A stretch of 54,807 nucleotides of DNA from an uncultured Bacteroidota bacterium (GCA_902790215.1 CADAQX010000011.1:1-54807); one strand, 5' to 3'. Shown: positions 46,104 through 54,174, counted from the stretch's first letter. Program-made: numbers and translations. The notes: a model not told the origin generated them from the sequence alone.

Positions 46104-47552
46104 CTAGTCTTTGAACTTCTTGTCGAGTTCCTCTATCCAGCCCCGGAACTGCTTGTCGGTCTCGGCCAGATTGGCGACGGTCTTGCAGGCGTGGAGGACG
46201 GTGGCGTGGTCTTTGTTGCCGCACTGGAGGCCGATGATGGCGAGGGAGGATTTGGTGAGTTTCTTGGCAAAGTACATGGTGAGCTGGCGAGCCTGGACGA
46301 TTTCGCGTTTACGGGTTCGCGACTGGATGCTCTCGATGGGGATGTTGAAGTAGTCGCAGACCACCTTTTGAATATAGTCGATGGTGACTTCGCGGTTGGT
46401 GCTTTTGACAAACTTGTCAACCATCTGGCGGGCCAGGTCGATGGTGATGTCGCGGTGGTTGAGGGAGGATTGCGCCATGAGTGAAATAAGGGCGCCTTCC
46501 AGTTCGCGGACGTTGGTATTGATGTTGTAGGCAATGTATTCAATGACCTCGTCGGGCATTTCCACACCGTCGTTGTTGAGTTTCTGGCGCAGGATGTTCA
46601 TGCGGGTCTCCACGTCGGGAGGAAGCAGCTCGGCAGCCAGTCCCCATTTGAGGCGCGAGGTGAGGCGTGTCTCGAGGCCCTGCAGCTCGCTGGGAGCCTT
46701 GTCGCTGGTGATGATGAGCTGTTTGTTGGCTTGGTGTAGCGTATTGAAGATATGGAAGAAGGCCTCTTGTGTGCGACCGGCTTTGTTGCTCCAGAACTGG
46801 ATGTCGTCCACAATGAGCACGTCAACCATTTCGTAGAAGTGGACAAAGTCGGAGGTGGTGCCGTTGCGTCCGGCATCCATATACTGCTGCATAAACTGCT
46901 CCGATGTGACATAAAGGACTGTGAGTTCGGGGTGCAGCTCTTTTGTCTTGAGACCTATGGCGTTGGCCAAGTGGGTTTTGCCCAAGCCTACGCCGCCGTG
47001 GAGCATGAGGGGGTTGAACGAGGTCTTGCCGGGTTTTTCTGCCACGGCGTAGCCTGCGGCGCGTGCCAGACGGTTGCATTCGCCTTCCACATAGTTGTGG
47101 AGGGTGTAGGTGGAGCTCAGCTGCGAGTTGATGCGCACCTTTTTGAGACCGGGGATGACAAAGGGGTTGGGAAACTCGTGGTTGTCGCCGTGGCTGAGGT
47201 TCATCGGTATGTCCTTCGGCGGGTTGATGGTGGACTGCCGTCCCGTGGAGGGCATGCGGGTGGTGACAGGCGATTCCGAGATGCTTGTGGCCATGACGAT
47301 GCTATATTGCAGCCCAGCCTCGTTGCCCAGGGTGAGCTGGATGGCTTTCTTCAGCAGGTCGGCATAGTTCTGCTCCAGCCACTCATAGAAAAAGGGACTG
47401 GGCACTTGTATTATTAATGTATTGCCGTCGAGCTTAACCGGCACGATGGGTTCGAACCATGTGCTGAACACTTTCTCGTTCTCCTTGCCGGTCAGGTTGT
47501 CTTTGATAAACCCAAGACACTCGGCCCATACTCTCTGATAGTCTTTCTCCAT
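46104..47552 (-). CDS. dnaA: Chromosomal replication initiator DnaA
   Basis: Encodes 482 residues. Domain I (1-85, DYQRVWAECLGFIKDNL), linker, AAA+ domain with Walker A GGVGLGKTHLANAIG around 178 and Walker B VLIVDDIQFWSNK, and DNA-binding domain IV with QARQLTMYFAKKLTKSSLA and the signature GNKDHATVLHACKTV. DnaA binds DnaA boxes and opens oriC. The 760-bp AT-rich spacer upstream holds matching sites, so the gene probably lies beside the origin and may autoregulate. Flavin reductase and dehydrogenase genes follow closely on the same strand. Confidence 0.98.
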   Translation of the reverse strand: MEKDYQRVWAECLGFIKDNLTGKENEKVFSTWFEPIVPVKLDGNTLIIQVPSPFFYEWLEQNYADLLKKAIQLTLGNEAGLQYSIVMATSISESPVTTRMPSTGRQSTINPPKDIPMNLSHGDNHEFPNPFVIPGLKKVRINSQLSSTYTLHNYVEGECNRLARAAGYAVAEKPGKTSFNPLMLHGGVGLGKTHLANAIGLKTKELHPELTVLYVTSEQFMQQYMDAGRNGTTSDFVHFYEMVDVLIVDDIQFWSNKAGRTQEAFFHIFNTLHQANKQLIITSDKAPSELQGLETRLTSRLKWGLAAELLPPDVETRMNILRQKLNNDGVEMPDEVIEYIAYNINTNVRELEGALISLMAQSSLNHRDITIDLARQMVDKFVKSTNREVTIDYIQKVVCDYFNIPIESIQSRTRKREIVQARQLTMYFAKKLTKSSLAIIGLQCGNKDHATVLHACKTVANLAETDKQFRGWIEELDKKFKD

Positions 47553-47918
47553 ATTGTCGATTATTATGTGTTGGCGGTTAGTCGCCCTGTTTTTGTTCTA
47601 CTTATGTATGTTTGTACTTTTGTTTTCTACAATGCAAAGTTGCAACATTTTTATCACCTATTGGGGTGAAAAATAAATTTGCATTATTGGGATTTTTTTT
47701 ATAAAGCACATGCGTCATTTGGCCATGCCTGAACCATGCTTGTATGTAAAAAGGGCTGAATAATAACTTTTTTACCTTTTTGCCCCCTTTCTGTCTGCTC
47801 GTAATATACGATTATTTTCTGAATAGTTGATGTTTTTTTTCGTTTTTTTACTCACTTTGGTGAAAAATGTTGATAATATTTTCAACTTGTTGAACAATAG
47901 TGGAGTGGGGAGTGATAA

Positions 47919-47927
47919 TGTGTATAA
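47919..47927 (-). promoter_or_regulatory. DnaA box TTATACACA
   Basis: Reads TGTGTATAA on the plus strand; full match to TTATNCACA on the minus strand. Confidence 0.6.
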
Positions 47928-47972
47928 GTATCTTGTTTATAGTGTTTTGTCTTCAATTTGCTGATAATCATG

Positions 47973-47991
47973 CACCCCTTTCGGAGGGGTG
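47973..47991 (+). other. Hairpin in dnaA-serC spacer
   Basis: CACCCCT / AGGGGTG with loop TTCGG, followed by TTTTATTA on the plus strand. It resembles an intrinsic terminator for rightward transcription, but no gene precedes it on that strand; it could terminate transcription before the serC promoter or be a structural part of the origin. Confidence 0.5.
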
Positions 47992-48027
47992 TTTTATTAA
48001 CTCGCTAATCTTCAAAAATATGTTTTT

Positions 48028-48036
48028 TTATCCACA
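48028..48036 (+). promoter_or_regulatory. DnaA box TTATCCACA
   Basis: Exact match to the strong consensus DnaA box TTATCCACA. Confidence 0.65.
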
Positions 48037-48244
48037 AACGACGGTTAAAAAGAATGCTTCTGCAAGCACATGTTTTTGGTTGGAAAAAACGGGTTCCCCC
48101 GACGGAGGGCAGGTGGGTCGCATGGTCTGCAATCCTGCGGCGACGCTTGTCCGGCGGCGGTTCGGAACAGGTGTGCACACACGATTGTGGAACCCATTTG
48201 TAAATTTTTTTATCAAAAAGTACTAATATATTAAAATAAAAGAG

Positions 48245-48252
48245 TAACTTTG
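48245..48252 (+). promoter_or_regulatory. Promoter -7 element for serC
   Basis: TAACTTTG (TAnnTTTG) followed by CAGTCTG, 63 bp upstream of the serC ATG, in AT-rich DNA. Confidence 0.65.
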
Positions 48253-48314
48253 CAGTCTGAAACAATTGGGAAAAAAATCAAAATTATAATATAACCTATT
48301 TAAATTCAAATCAA

Positions 48315-49430
48315 ATGAAAACAGCTTATAATTTCAATGCAGGTCCCTGCGTCCTGCCCAAAGAGGCCATTGAGTCCACTATCAATGCCATTCGCGACTT
48401 CGACAACACCGGTATCGGTCTGCTCGAGATTTCCCACCGTACCCCTGGCTGGGAGCGCACCATGGAAGAAACCCGCCAGCTGTGGCGCGACCTGTTGAAC
48501 ATCCCCGCCGAATACGAAATCCTTTTCCTCGGTGGTGGTGCCAGCACTGGCTTTATGGATGTCCCTGCCAACCTTCTTAACAAGAAAGCTGCTTACCTGC
48601 AGACTGGTGTGTGGGCCAAGAAAGCCGCCAAAGAGGCTAAGAACTTCGGCGAGACCGTGATTGTCGCTTCTTCCGAGGACAAGACCTACAGCTACATCCC
48701 CAAGGGTTGGACCGTTCCTGCCGACGCCGACTACTTCCACATCACCACTAACAACACCATCTACGGTACCGAGATCCGCAAGGACTTTGCTGCCAACGAG
48801 ATTAACAACGTGATGCTTGTTGCCGATATGAGCTCCGACATCATGAGCCGTCCCGTCGACGTGAAGAAGTATGGTCTCATCTATGGCGGTGCCCAGAAGA
48901 ATGTCGGCCCTGCCGGTGTCACCTTCTACATCGTCCGCAAGGACATCCTCGGCAAGATCACCGACCGCAAGTACATGAACCCCCTGCCCACCATGGTGGA
49001 CTTCCGAACCCACGCTGCTGAAGAGGCCAAGAACATCTCCATGTTCAACACTCCTCCGGTGAGCGCCATCTTCGTGATGCACGAGACCCTGAAATGGGTT
49101 AAGAACACCATCGGCGGCGTAGCTGAGATGGAAAAAATCAACCTCAAGAAGAGCGCCCTGCTTTATGAGGAAATCGACCGCAACACCATGTTCCGTGGCA
49201 CCGTCGAGAAGGAAGACCGTTCCATCATGAACCACTGCTGGGTGATGGCCGAGGGTCGCGAGAACCTCGAGGCCGACTTCATGGCCTTCGCCAAGGAGCG
49301 CGGCATGGTTGGTATCAAGGGTCACCGCAGCGTCGGCGGCTTCCGTGCCAGCCTCTACAACGCTTGCCCCATCGAGGCCGTCGAGGCTCTCGTCCAGTGC
49401 ATGCAGGACTTCGAGAAAGCTCATAAGTAA
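48315..49430 (+). CDS. serC: Phosphoserine aminotransferase
   Basis: Encodes 371 residues, the usual length. SerC converts 3-phosphohydroxypyruvate plus glutamate to phosphoserine in serine biosynthesis and also acts in pyridoxal phosphate synthesis. Landmarks: [11 protein letters not shown] at the N-terminus, [22 protein letters not shown] (phosphate binding), [12 protein letters not shown] (Asp to the PLP ring), and [12 protein letters not shown] with the Schiff-base Lys. The C-terminus [20 protein letters not shown] matches the family. Codon choice is strongly biased to C-ending codons, as expected of a highly expressed gene. serA follows, interrupted by a four-helix-bundle gene. Confidence 0.98.
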   Translation: MKTAYNFNAGPCVLPKEAIESTINAIRDFDNTGIGLLEISHRTPGWERTMEETRQLWRDLLNIPAEYEILFLGGGASTGFMDVPANLLNKKAAYLQTGVWAKKAAKEAKNFGETVIVASSEDKTYSYIPKGWTVPADADYFHITTNNTIYGTEIRKDFAANEINNVMLVADMSSDIMSRPVDVKKYGLIYGGAQKNVGPAGVTFYIVRKDILGKITDRKYMNPLPTMVDFRTHAAEEAKNISMFNTPPVSAIFVMHETLKWVKNTIGGVAEMEKINLKKSALLYEEIDRNTMFRGTVEKEDRSIMNHCWVMAEGRENLEADFMAFAKERGMVGIKGHRSVGGFRASLYNACPIEAVEALVQCMQDFEKAHK

Positions 49431-49435
49431 TTTGA

Positions 49436-49495
49436 GTGATTAGTGAATTGTGAATGGTGAATTGAGACCGATTCGCTATTCACAATTCTTCCATC
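49436..49495. repeat. Heptamer hairpin array upstream of the four-helix-bundle gene
   Basis: GTGATTA, GTGAATT, GTGAATG, GTGAATT, a short loop, then ATTCACAATTC complementary to the left arm. Begins 5 bp after the serC stop. Confidence 0.82.
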
Positions 49496-49510
49496 AATGT
49501 TTTCTCGAAA

Positions 49511-49885
49511 ATGTACCATCGTGACTTGAATGTTTGGAGAGAGGGTATTGAACTGGTGAAGATGACATATAAGTTGTTGGAACAGTTCCCCAAGAATGAG
49601 GAGTTTGCTCTCTCTTTTCAGATACGAAAGTCTGTGGTTTCAATACCTTCTAATATAGCAGAAGGGTGTGGCAGGGATTCAGACAAGGAATTATATCATT
49701 TTTTGGGTGTTTCCGCAGGATCTCTGGCCGAATTGGAGACCCAATTATATATAGCGAAGGAATTAGGCTATATTGATGATACAACAGAGGTTGAAAACAA
49801 AATGATGGCTGTTCAGAAATTACTTACAGGCTTTAAAAAGTATATTAAAACAAATATTGATAATCAAGAATCTGTGAAGAAGTGA
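49511..49885 (+). CDS. Four-helix-bundle protein (S23/Avd-like family)
   Basis: Encodes 124 residues of the small four-helix-bundle family first seen as an open frame in 23S rRNA intervening sequences and related to Avd of diversity-generating retroelements. Typical pieces: LNVWREGIELVKMTYKLLE, SFQIRKSVVSIPSNIAEGCG, LYHFLGVSAGSLAELETQLY, IAKELGYID. The pentameric Avd binds nucleic acid; the role of stand-alone copies is unknown. The coding DNA is much more AT-rich than serC and serA on either side and uses A/T-ending codons, suggesting separate acquisition. It is flanked on both sides by arrays containing ATTCACAATTC and splits an otherwise tight serC-serA pair. No reverse transcriptase or template repeat was found nearby. 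Confidence 0.9.
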   Translation: MYHRDLNVWREGIELVKMTYKLLEQFPKNEEFALSFQIRKSVVSIPSNIAEGCGRDSDKELYHFLGVSAGSLAELETQLYIAKELGYIDDTTEVENKMMAVQKLLTGFKKYIKTNIDNQESVKK

Positions 49886-49893
49886 ACTCTTGC

Positions 49894-49921
49894 AATTCAC
49901 AATTCACAATTCACAATTCAC
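49894..49921. repeat. AATTCAC heptamer array before serA
   Basis: Four exact AATTCAC units fill the gap between the four-helix-bundle gene and serA. If a GTG at 49882 were used, the array would encode an N-terminal extension (containing SQFTIHNSQ), but the ATG at 49930 is the likely start. Confidence 0.92.
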
Positions 49922-49929
49922 AAAAAACA

Positions 49930-50850
49930 ATGAAGATATTAGTTGCTACCGAAAAACCCTTTGCTAAGGTTGCTGTTGACGGCATTCGCGAAGTGGTTGA
50001 GAAGAATGGCCACGAACTGGCTCTTCTCGAGAAATACACCGACGTGAACGACTTCTATAAAGCCGTTGCCGATGCCGACGCTCTCATCGTCCGCTCCGAC
50101 AAGGTCACCAAGGAGGTCATTGACCACGCCAAGAACCTGAAAATCGTCGTGCGTGCCGGTGCCGGTTACGACAACCTCGACCTCGAGGCCTGCACTGCCC
50201 GTGGCATCGTTGCCATGAACACTCCTGGCCAGAACAGCAACGCCGTCGCCGAGCTGGTCATGGGCATGCTTGTCTATGCCGTCCGCAACTTCTACAATGG
50301 CAAGAGCGGCTCCGAGCTTATGGGCAAGAAACTGGGTATCCTCGCCTTCGGTAACGTGGGACGCAATGTAGCCCGTATCGCCAAGGGATTTGGCATGGAT
50401 GTCTATGCCTACGACGCATTCCTCACTGCCGAGCAGATCAACTCCAGCGCGATGGCCAAGGCCGTCCCCAGCCAGGAAGCTCTGTTCGAGACTTGCGACA
50501 TCGTCTCCCTGCACATCCCCGCTACCGCCGAGACCAAGCAGAGCATCAACTACGACCTCGTAGGCAAGATGCACAAGGGCGGTATCCTCGTCAACAGCGC
50601 CCGCAAGGAAGTCATCGACGAGGCTGGTCTGCTCAAGCTGATGGCCGAGCGCACCGACCTGAAGTACATCACCGACATCATGCCCGATGCCGATGCCGAG
50701 TTCAAGGCTTTTGAAGGCCGCTACTTCGCCACCCCCAAAAAGATGGGTGCCCAGACCGAAGAGGCCAACATCAACGCCGGTATTGCAGCCGCCAACCAGA
50801 TCTGCGATTTCTTCGCCACCGGCTGCACCAAATTCCAAGTGAACAAATAA
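49930..50850 (+). CDS. serA: D-3-phosphoglycerate dehydrogenase, short form
   Basis: Encodes 306 residues from ATG at 49930 (MKILVATEKPF). SerA oxidises 3-phosphoglycerate to 3-phosphohydroxypyruvate with NAD, the first step of serine synthesis. Seen: RAGAGYDNLDL, AFGNVGRNVARI (NAD-binding GxGxxG variant), and LVNSARKEVIDE with the catalytic Arg. The usual catalytic His (TPHxGAxT in the family) is replaced: the segment reads TPKKMGAQTEEAN. I recall this form from other Bacteroidota, so it is probably functional. No C-terminal ACT domain, hence no serine-feedback domain. Pairs with serC upstream; a strong terminator follows. Confidence 0.95.
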   Translation: MKILVATEKPFAKVAVDGIREVVEKNGHELALLEKYTDVNDFYKAVADADALIVRSDKVTKEVIDHAKNLKIVVRAGAGYDNLDLEACTARGIVAMNTPGQNSNAVAELVMGMLVYAVRNFYNGKSGSELMGKKLGILAFGNVGRNVARIAKGFGMDVYAYDAFLTAEQINSSAMAKAVPSQEALFETCDIVSLHIPATAETKQSINYDLVGKMHKGGILVNSARKEVIDEAGLLKLMAERTDLKYITDIMPDADAEFKAFEGRYFATPKKMGAQTEEANINAGIAAANQICDFFATGCTKFQVNK

Positions 50851-50874
50851 TTTTTCATAGGGATTTTAAAGGTG

Positions 50875-50906
50875 GGGGGAAGGCTTTTGTCTTCCCCCTT
50901 TTTTTT
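50875..50906 (+). terminator. Intrinsic terminator after serA
   Basis: An 8-bp stem GGGGGAAG / CTTCCCCC with an 8-base loop is followed by eight T residues, 24 bp after the serA stop. Confidence 0.9.
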
Positions 50907-50923
50907 CATCACTCCCACCGTCA

Positions 50924-51862
50924 TTGCCCATGCTCTGCATCTTCAATCCCGAACACGACCTCTGCCTTGCCAACGGCAACCGCCACTTCATGCCGCCCTC
51001 GTCGGCCTTGCTGTTTGCCCGCGAGGGAGCCTCGATTATGCAGGTGGTGTATCCCGATGCGGTGGCAGTGCCGTCTATCCAGGCGGGGCAGGCCTATGCC
51101 GCCTTGGCCGATGGGACAGGCAGGCAGTGTGCTGGATGCCCTGCCATAGTGCCGTGGGGCTGGAACATCACCCTGAAGACTCAGCTGCTCAAAGCCGGCA
51201 TTCCCGCCGAGGCAATGCCCGACGACAGTCGTCTCGACCTCTGGCGGCAGCTGCAGCATCGCAGCACCCTGCTCCCCCTGCAGCCCGAAAGCCGTGCCGT
51301 CACCCTTCGCGACGAAGTGGAGGAAATGCTTGCGCTGCATGGCGACGTGGTGCTGAAAGCCCCGTGGTCGGGCTCTGGTCGCGGGTTGCGCTGGATTGGC
51401 AGCCGCATGACCGAGCACGACATCCGATGGATGGACAAGGTGGTCCGTGAGCAGCGATGCGTCATCGCCGAGCCTCGGCGCAGGGTGGCCGACGATTTTG
51501 CCCTTGAATACAGGGTACAGGGTGGCCGCCTGCTCTTTGTGGGCTATTCACTTTTTCAGTCCGAAAAAGGGGTCTATCGCTCCAATCTGCTGCTTGGCGA
51601 CGAGGCAATAGCCGCGCGCACAGGCTTTGCCGACCGGGAGAAGACTGAGCTGGAAGAGTGGCTGACCCTCCACATCGCACCGCACTACGAAGGTCCGTTG
51701 GGTGTGGATTGCATCCGAACAGAGGACGGCGTCGTTTTTGTGAGCGAGCTGAATCTGCGCCACACCATGGGACTGGTGGCGCACTGCTATCTGCAGCAGC
51801 ATCCCGAAGCCGAGGGTCGCTGCCTGACGCTCGAAGGCAAGAGGCTGTGTGTCGCCAGATAG
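50924..51862 (+). CDS. ATP-grasp-like protein, function unknown
   Basis: Encodes 312 residues. The middle and C-terminal parts have an ATP-grasp pattern: VVLKAPWSGSGRGLRWIG (glycine-rich nucleotide loop), CVIAEPRRRVADDFALEYRV, and GPLGVDCIRTEDGVVFVSELNLRHTMG, where Asp and the Glu-x-Asn pair would be Mg ligands. The N-terminus (MLCIFNPEHDLCLANGN) is characteristic of a conserved Bacteroidota group I know only as hypothetical. ATP-grasp enzymes join an acyl phosphate to an amine or thiol; the substrate is unknown. Met3 is an alternative start. The gene begins 18 bp after the T-run of the serA terminator, so it may depend on read-through or its own promoter. Confidence 0.78.
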   Translation: MPMLCIFNPEHDLCLANGNRHFMPPSSALLFAREGASIMQVVYPDAVAVPSIQAGQAYAALADGTGRQCAGCPAIVPWGWNITLKTQLLKAGIPAEAMPDDSRLDLWRQLQHRSTLLPLQPESRAVTLRDEVEEMLALHGDVVLKAPWSGSGRGLRWIGSRMTEHDIRWMDKVVREQRCVIAEPRRRVADDFALEYRVQGGRLLFVGYSLFQSEKGVYRSNLLLGDEAIAARTGFADREKTELEEWLTLHIAPHYEGPLGVDCIRTEDGVVFVSELNLRHTMGLVAHCYLQQHPEAEGRCLTLEGKRLCVAR

Positions 51863-52310
51863 CATGTCGGCATCCGTTGGCAGTTTGTTTGTCATTTCGT
51901 TATAGCTCTAATCGCTAAACAAAAATCGGTCATTAGACCGACTTCTAAACCTATAGTTTTGACAATTTTCCCCTTCGTTAGGCTACCGCCGTTGGGCAAG
52001 AGATGCTCCCTTCGTTCTTCGCTCGTTCTCCGCTCGTTCTTCGCTTTTAAAGCGAAGAACGAGCGAAGAACAACCGTGGAACGAGCGAGGAAAATACGGA
52101 GTATCAGTGTCTTTACGGTTTTGCATTGGTTTATTCTTATTTATTGTGGAATAAATGGGAAACGACAGTCGGGCTGGGAAGAAAACAAGACTGGGACAGC
52201 AGAAAGTGATGACGATATATTGTTTTGATAATCATTGTGTTTTGTATGTATAGTGTATGGTTTGTTTTAGGAAAATGATGAGAAAAACATGTTTTTTGGA
52301 ATTTTATTCG
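51863..52310. other. Gene-free spacer with large palindrome
   Basis: About 450 bp without a supported gene; the 89-codon frame at 51959-52228 is crossed by the palindrome at 52000-52096 and has no protein-like pattern. The remainder is AT-rich, with nothing else recognised before the promoter-like site at 52311. Confidence 0.65.
52000..52096. repeat. 11-bp-unit palindrome centred on TTTTAAA
   Basis: Inner arms of 23 bp (52025-52047 / 52049-52071) pair at 22 positions around a single T. The left arm is made of 11-bp units CGTTCTTCGCT, CGTTCTCCGCT, CGTTCTTCGCT, and pairing continues imperfectly outward. Same architecture as 16590-16711 and 36270-36378, with a different unit sequence. Confidence 0.83.
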
Positions 52311-52318
52311 TATTTTTG
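52311..52318 (+). promoter_or_regulatory. Promoter -7 element for the manganese operon
   Basis: TATTTTTG (TAnnTTTG) followed by CAAATTG. A start a few bases downstream would place the riboswitch at the very 5' end of the transcript. Confidence 0.65.
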
Positions 52319-52324
52319 CAAATT

Positions 52325-52425
52325 GTTTTATGAGGGAGTAATTGGCGGCAGAGGCCGTGAGCGATGTCAACAAATCCCTGGCCTGCAAAGGCTTGGTATC
52401 GCTCGCAAGCAATGAGACTCATAGG
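52325..52425 (+). ncRNA. yybP-ykoY (manganese) riboswitch
   Basis: Upstream of a TerC-family gene, as is typical. P1 pairs TATGAG (52329-52334) with CTCATA (52418-52423). The 5' side is directly followed by GGAGTA (the conserved GGGGAGUA-like loop), and the 3' side is preceded by GAGACT (family GAGACC). A second helix pairs GAGCGAT (52359-52365) with ATCGCTC (52398-52404), carrying GTCAACA and a small hairpin GCC-TGCAAA-GGC. Downstream, GCGGGTCGCCGC followed by a T-rich stretch (to about 52457) could be the terminator of the expression platform. The class senses Mn2+ and turns on exporter genes. Confidence 0.8.
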
Positions 52426-52510
52426 TGCGGGTCGCCGCGTCTGTGGTCTTTTCTTTTTTCCGGCCATCTCTCTCGGAACAACAAACAAATAGAATAATAA
52501 AGAACAGAAT

Positions 52511-53563
52511 ATGACATCGAGATTTATCTTCTTCGGAGCCTTCATGGTTTTCATCATTCTGATGCTGGCCATGGATTTGGGCGTGTTTCACAAGAAAGAC
52601 CATGTGATTAAGATTAAGGAGGCGGCCATCTGGACAGGCATCTGGGTGACGCTGGCCATGCTGTTCGGCCTGCTGCTGAGGTTCAAGGCGGAGTGGGTGC
52701 ACGGCATCACCTGCATGGACGACTTGCTGCAATATATTGAGGGCGGCACGCTGGCGTCGCATATCAGTGCCGGCATGGACTATGCGGCGGCGCTGGAGGT
52801 ATATCGCAAGGAGATTTTCTCGCAGTATCTGGCTGGCTATTTCCTTGAGGAGACGCTGTCGATTGACAACATCTTTGTGATGATTATGATTTTTGTCAGC
52901 TTCGGCATCGACAAGCAGTATTATCACCGTATCCTGTTCTGGGGCATTCTGGGTGCCATTGTGATGAGGTTCCTTTTCATCTTCCTGCTTGGTGCGGTTA
53001 TCCACAAGTTCTCTTGGGTGCTTGCCATCTTCGGTGTGATATTGATTTACAGCGGTATCAAGATGTTCCGCGACAAAGGTGATAAACACATTGACACAGC
53101 CAACCATCCGGTGGTGAAGCTGGCCAGCCGTTTCCTGCCCGTGAGCCGTCATACCCACGGCCACGACTTTTTCATCAAGCAAGACGGTCGTGTGTATATG
53201 ACACCGCTGTTCCTGGTGCTGCTGGTGATTGAGTTCTCGGATGTGATTTTTGCCGTCGATAGCATCCCGGCAGTGTTCTCAGTGACCACCGACACCTATA
53301 TCGTTTATTTCTCCAATATCTTCGCCATCATGGGACTTCGGTCGCTGTTCTTCCTGCTGAGCAATGTGACGGACATGTTCTGGCTGCTGAAATACGGCCT
53401 GGGCGTGCTGCTGTGCTTTATCGGTGTCAAGATGATAGGGCACGAGTTCTTCGGCTTGGAGATTAGCACGATTGCCTCGCTGATGGTCATCCTCGGCATC
53501 CTGGTTGGTTCGATTGCCCTTTCGCTGCTTTTCCCCAAGCGGGCCAAGCAGGCGGTGGAGTAG
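52511..53563 (+). CDS. TerC/Alx-family membrane protein, probable Mn2+ exporter
   Basis: Encodes 350 residues with about nine hydrophobic segments. Signature acidic motifs are EETLSIDNIFVMIMIF in the middle and VIEFSDVIFAVDSIPAVF later, each with an Asp in a membrane helix that probably binds metal. A soluble loop with HTHGHDFFIKQDGR sits between the halves. TerC/Alx proteins are linked to Mn2+ export and, in some bacteria, to metalation of secreted proteins. The yybP-ykoY riboswitch upstream and mntP downstream strongly support a manganese role. Confidence 0.92.
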   Translation: MTSRFIFFGAFMVFIILMLAMDLGVFHKKDHVIKIKEAAIWTGIWVTLAMLFGLLLRFKAEWVHGITCMDDLLQYIEGGTLASHISAGMDYAAALEVYRKEIFSQYLAGYFLEETLSIDNIFVMIMIFVSFGIDKQYYHRILFWGILGAIVMRFLFIFLLGAVIHKFSWVLAIFGVILIYSGIKMFRDKGDKHIDTANHPVVKLASRFLPVSRHTHGHDFFIKQDGRVYMTPLFLVLLVIEFSDVIFAVDSIPAVFSVTTDTYIVYFSNIFAIMGLRSLFFLLSNVTDMFWLLKYGLGVLLCFIGVKMIGHEFFGLEISTIASLMVILGILVGSIALSLLFPKRAKQAVE

Positions 53564-53605
53564 TGTTGGGAATCATATAAAATACGCGTTATCACGTTAG
53601 AGGCT

Positions 53606-54151
53606 TTGCTCATAGCACTGGCGCTTTGCGTTGACAGTTTGGTGGTGTCCACCACCAGCAGTTTCCGCAGCAAGATGGCTTTCCGCCGGGGGCTGCTGAT
53701 GGCAGTTGTGTTTGCTTTTTTCCAAGGGTTGTTTCCGCTGCTGGGGGCGCTGCTGGGCGCGGCGTTCAAGGATGTTGTGGCCGCTGTGGACCACTGGATA
53801 GCCTTCGGTTTGCTGCTTGCCGTGGGCGGCAAGATGATATGGGATGCCCTCTTTGCCAAGGAAGACGACAAGGTGCTTGATGTCACCAGTTTCGGCACCA
53901 TGTGCGTGTTGGGCATTGCCACCAGCATCGATGCCTTTGTGGTGGGTATCGGCTTCGGCTTGGACAGCACGCTGTCGCAGACCCTCTTCACTGTGGCGGT
54001 GATAGGGGTTGCCACATTTATCGTTTCGCTGGCGGGCTGGTATCTGGGCAAACGCAATGTACCGGTGCCGGAAAAGATTGCCGGTGTGGTGGCGGGTGTT
54101 GTGCTGATAGGCCTTGGAGTCTATACCCTGTTGGAGCACACGGTGCTTTAG
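53606..54151 (+). CDS. mntP: Manganese efflux pump MntP
   Basis: Encodes 181 residues if TTG at 53606 is used. Six hydrophobic segments in two repeats match MntP, with the conserved Asp of each half visible: LALCVDSLVVST in the first and ATSIDAFVVGIGFG in the second, plus GGKMIWDALF. MntP exports Mn2+ across the inner membrane. The start is problematic: homologues begin about eight residues earlier with a pattern like L-E-x-L-L-I-A. Those codons are present here in frame (53594-53605, TLEA), but no ATG, GTG or TTG precedes them back to the in-frame stop at 53561. Either TTG is used, giving a shortened first helix, or a non-standard ATA/ATC start, or an assembly error. It lies about 40 bp after the TerC gene, in the same Mn-controlled unit. 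Confidence 0.88.
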   Translation: MLIALALCVDSLVVSTTSSFRSKMAFRRGLLMAVVFAFFQGLFPLLGALLGAAFKDVVAAVDHWIAFGLLLAVGGKMIWDALFAKEDDKVLDVTSFGTMCVLGIATSIDAFVVGIGFGLDSTLSQTLFTVAVIGVATFIVSLAGWYLGKRNVPVPEKIAGVVAGVVLIGLGVYTLLEHTVL

Positions 54152-54174
54152 CCTTTTTTATGTAGCGTTCGGCA

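Larger units (their letters stand above)
47553..48314. other. AT-rich spacer beside dnaA, candidate oriC
   Basis: No gene is supported here; a 108-codon frame at 47900-48226 looks random. The region has AT-rich tracts (47640-47720 and 47790-47890) and DnaA-box-like sites: TTATCCACA at 48028-48036 (plus), TTATACACA at 47919-47927 (minus), and TTATCAACA with one mismatch at 47868-47876 (minus). A hairpin lies at 47973-47991. Its place between dnaA and a divergent serC gene fits an origin, although some Bacteroidota have oriC elsewhere. Confidence 0.55.

Noticed and set aside
47900-48226. 108-codon frame in the dnaA-serC spacer
   Set aside because: Covers DnaA-box-like sites and hairpins and has random composition; better explained as origin or regulatory DNA.
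49511-49885. Diversity-generating retroelement
   Set aside because: Only the Avd-like protein is present; no reverse transcriptase, template repeat or variable repeat was seen nearby.
51959-52228. 89-codon frame before the Mn riboswitch
   Set aside because: Its central part is a palindrome of 11-bp units and it has no recognisable domain.
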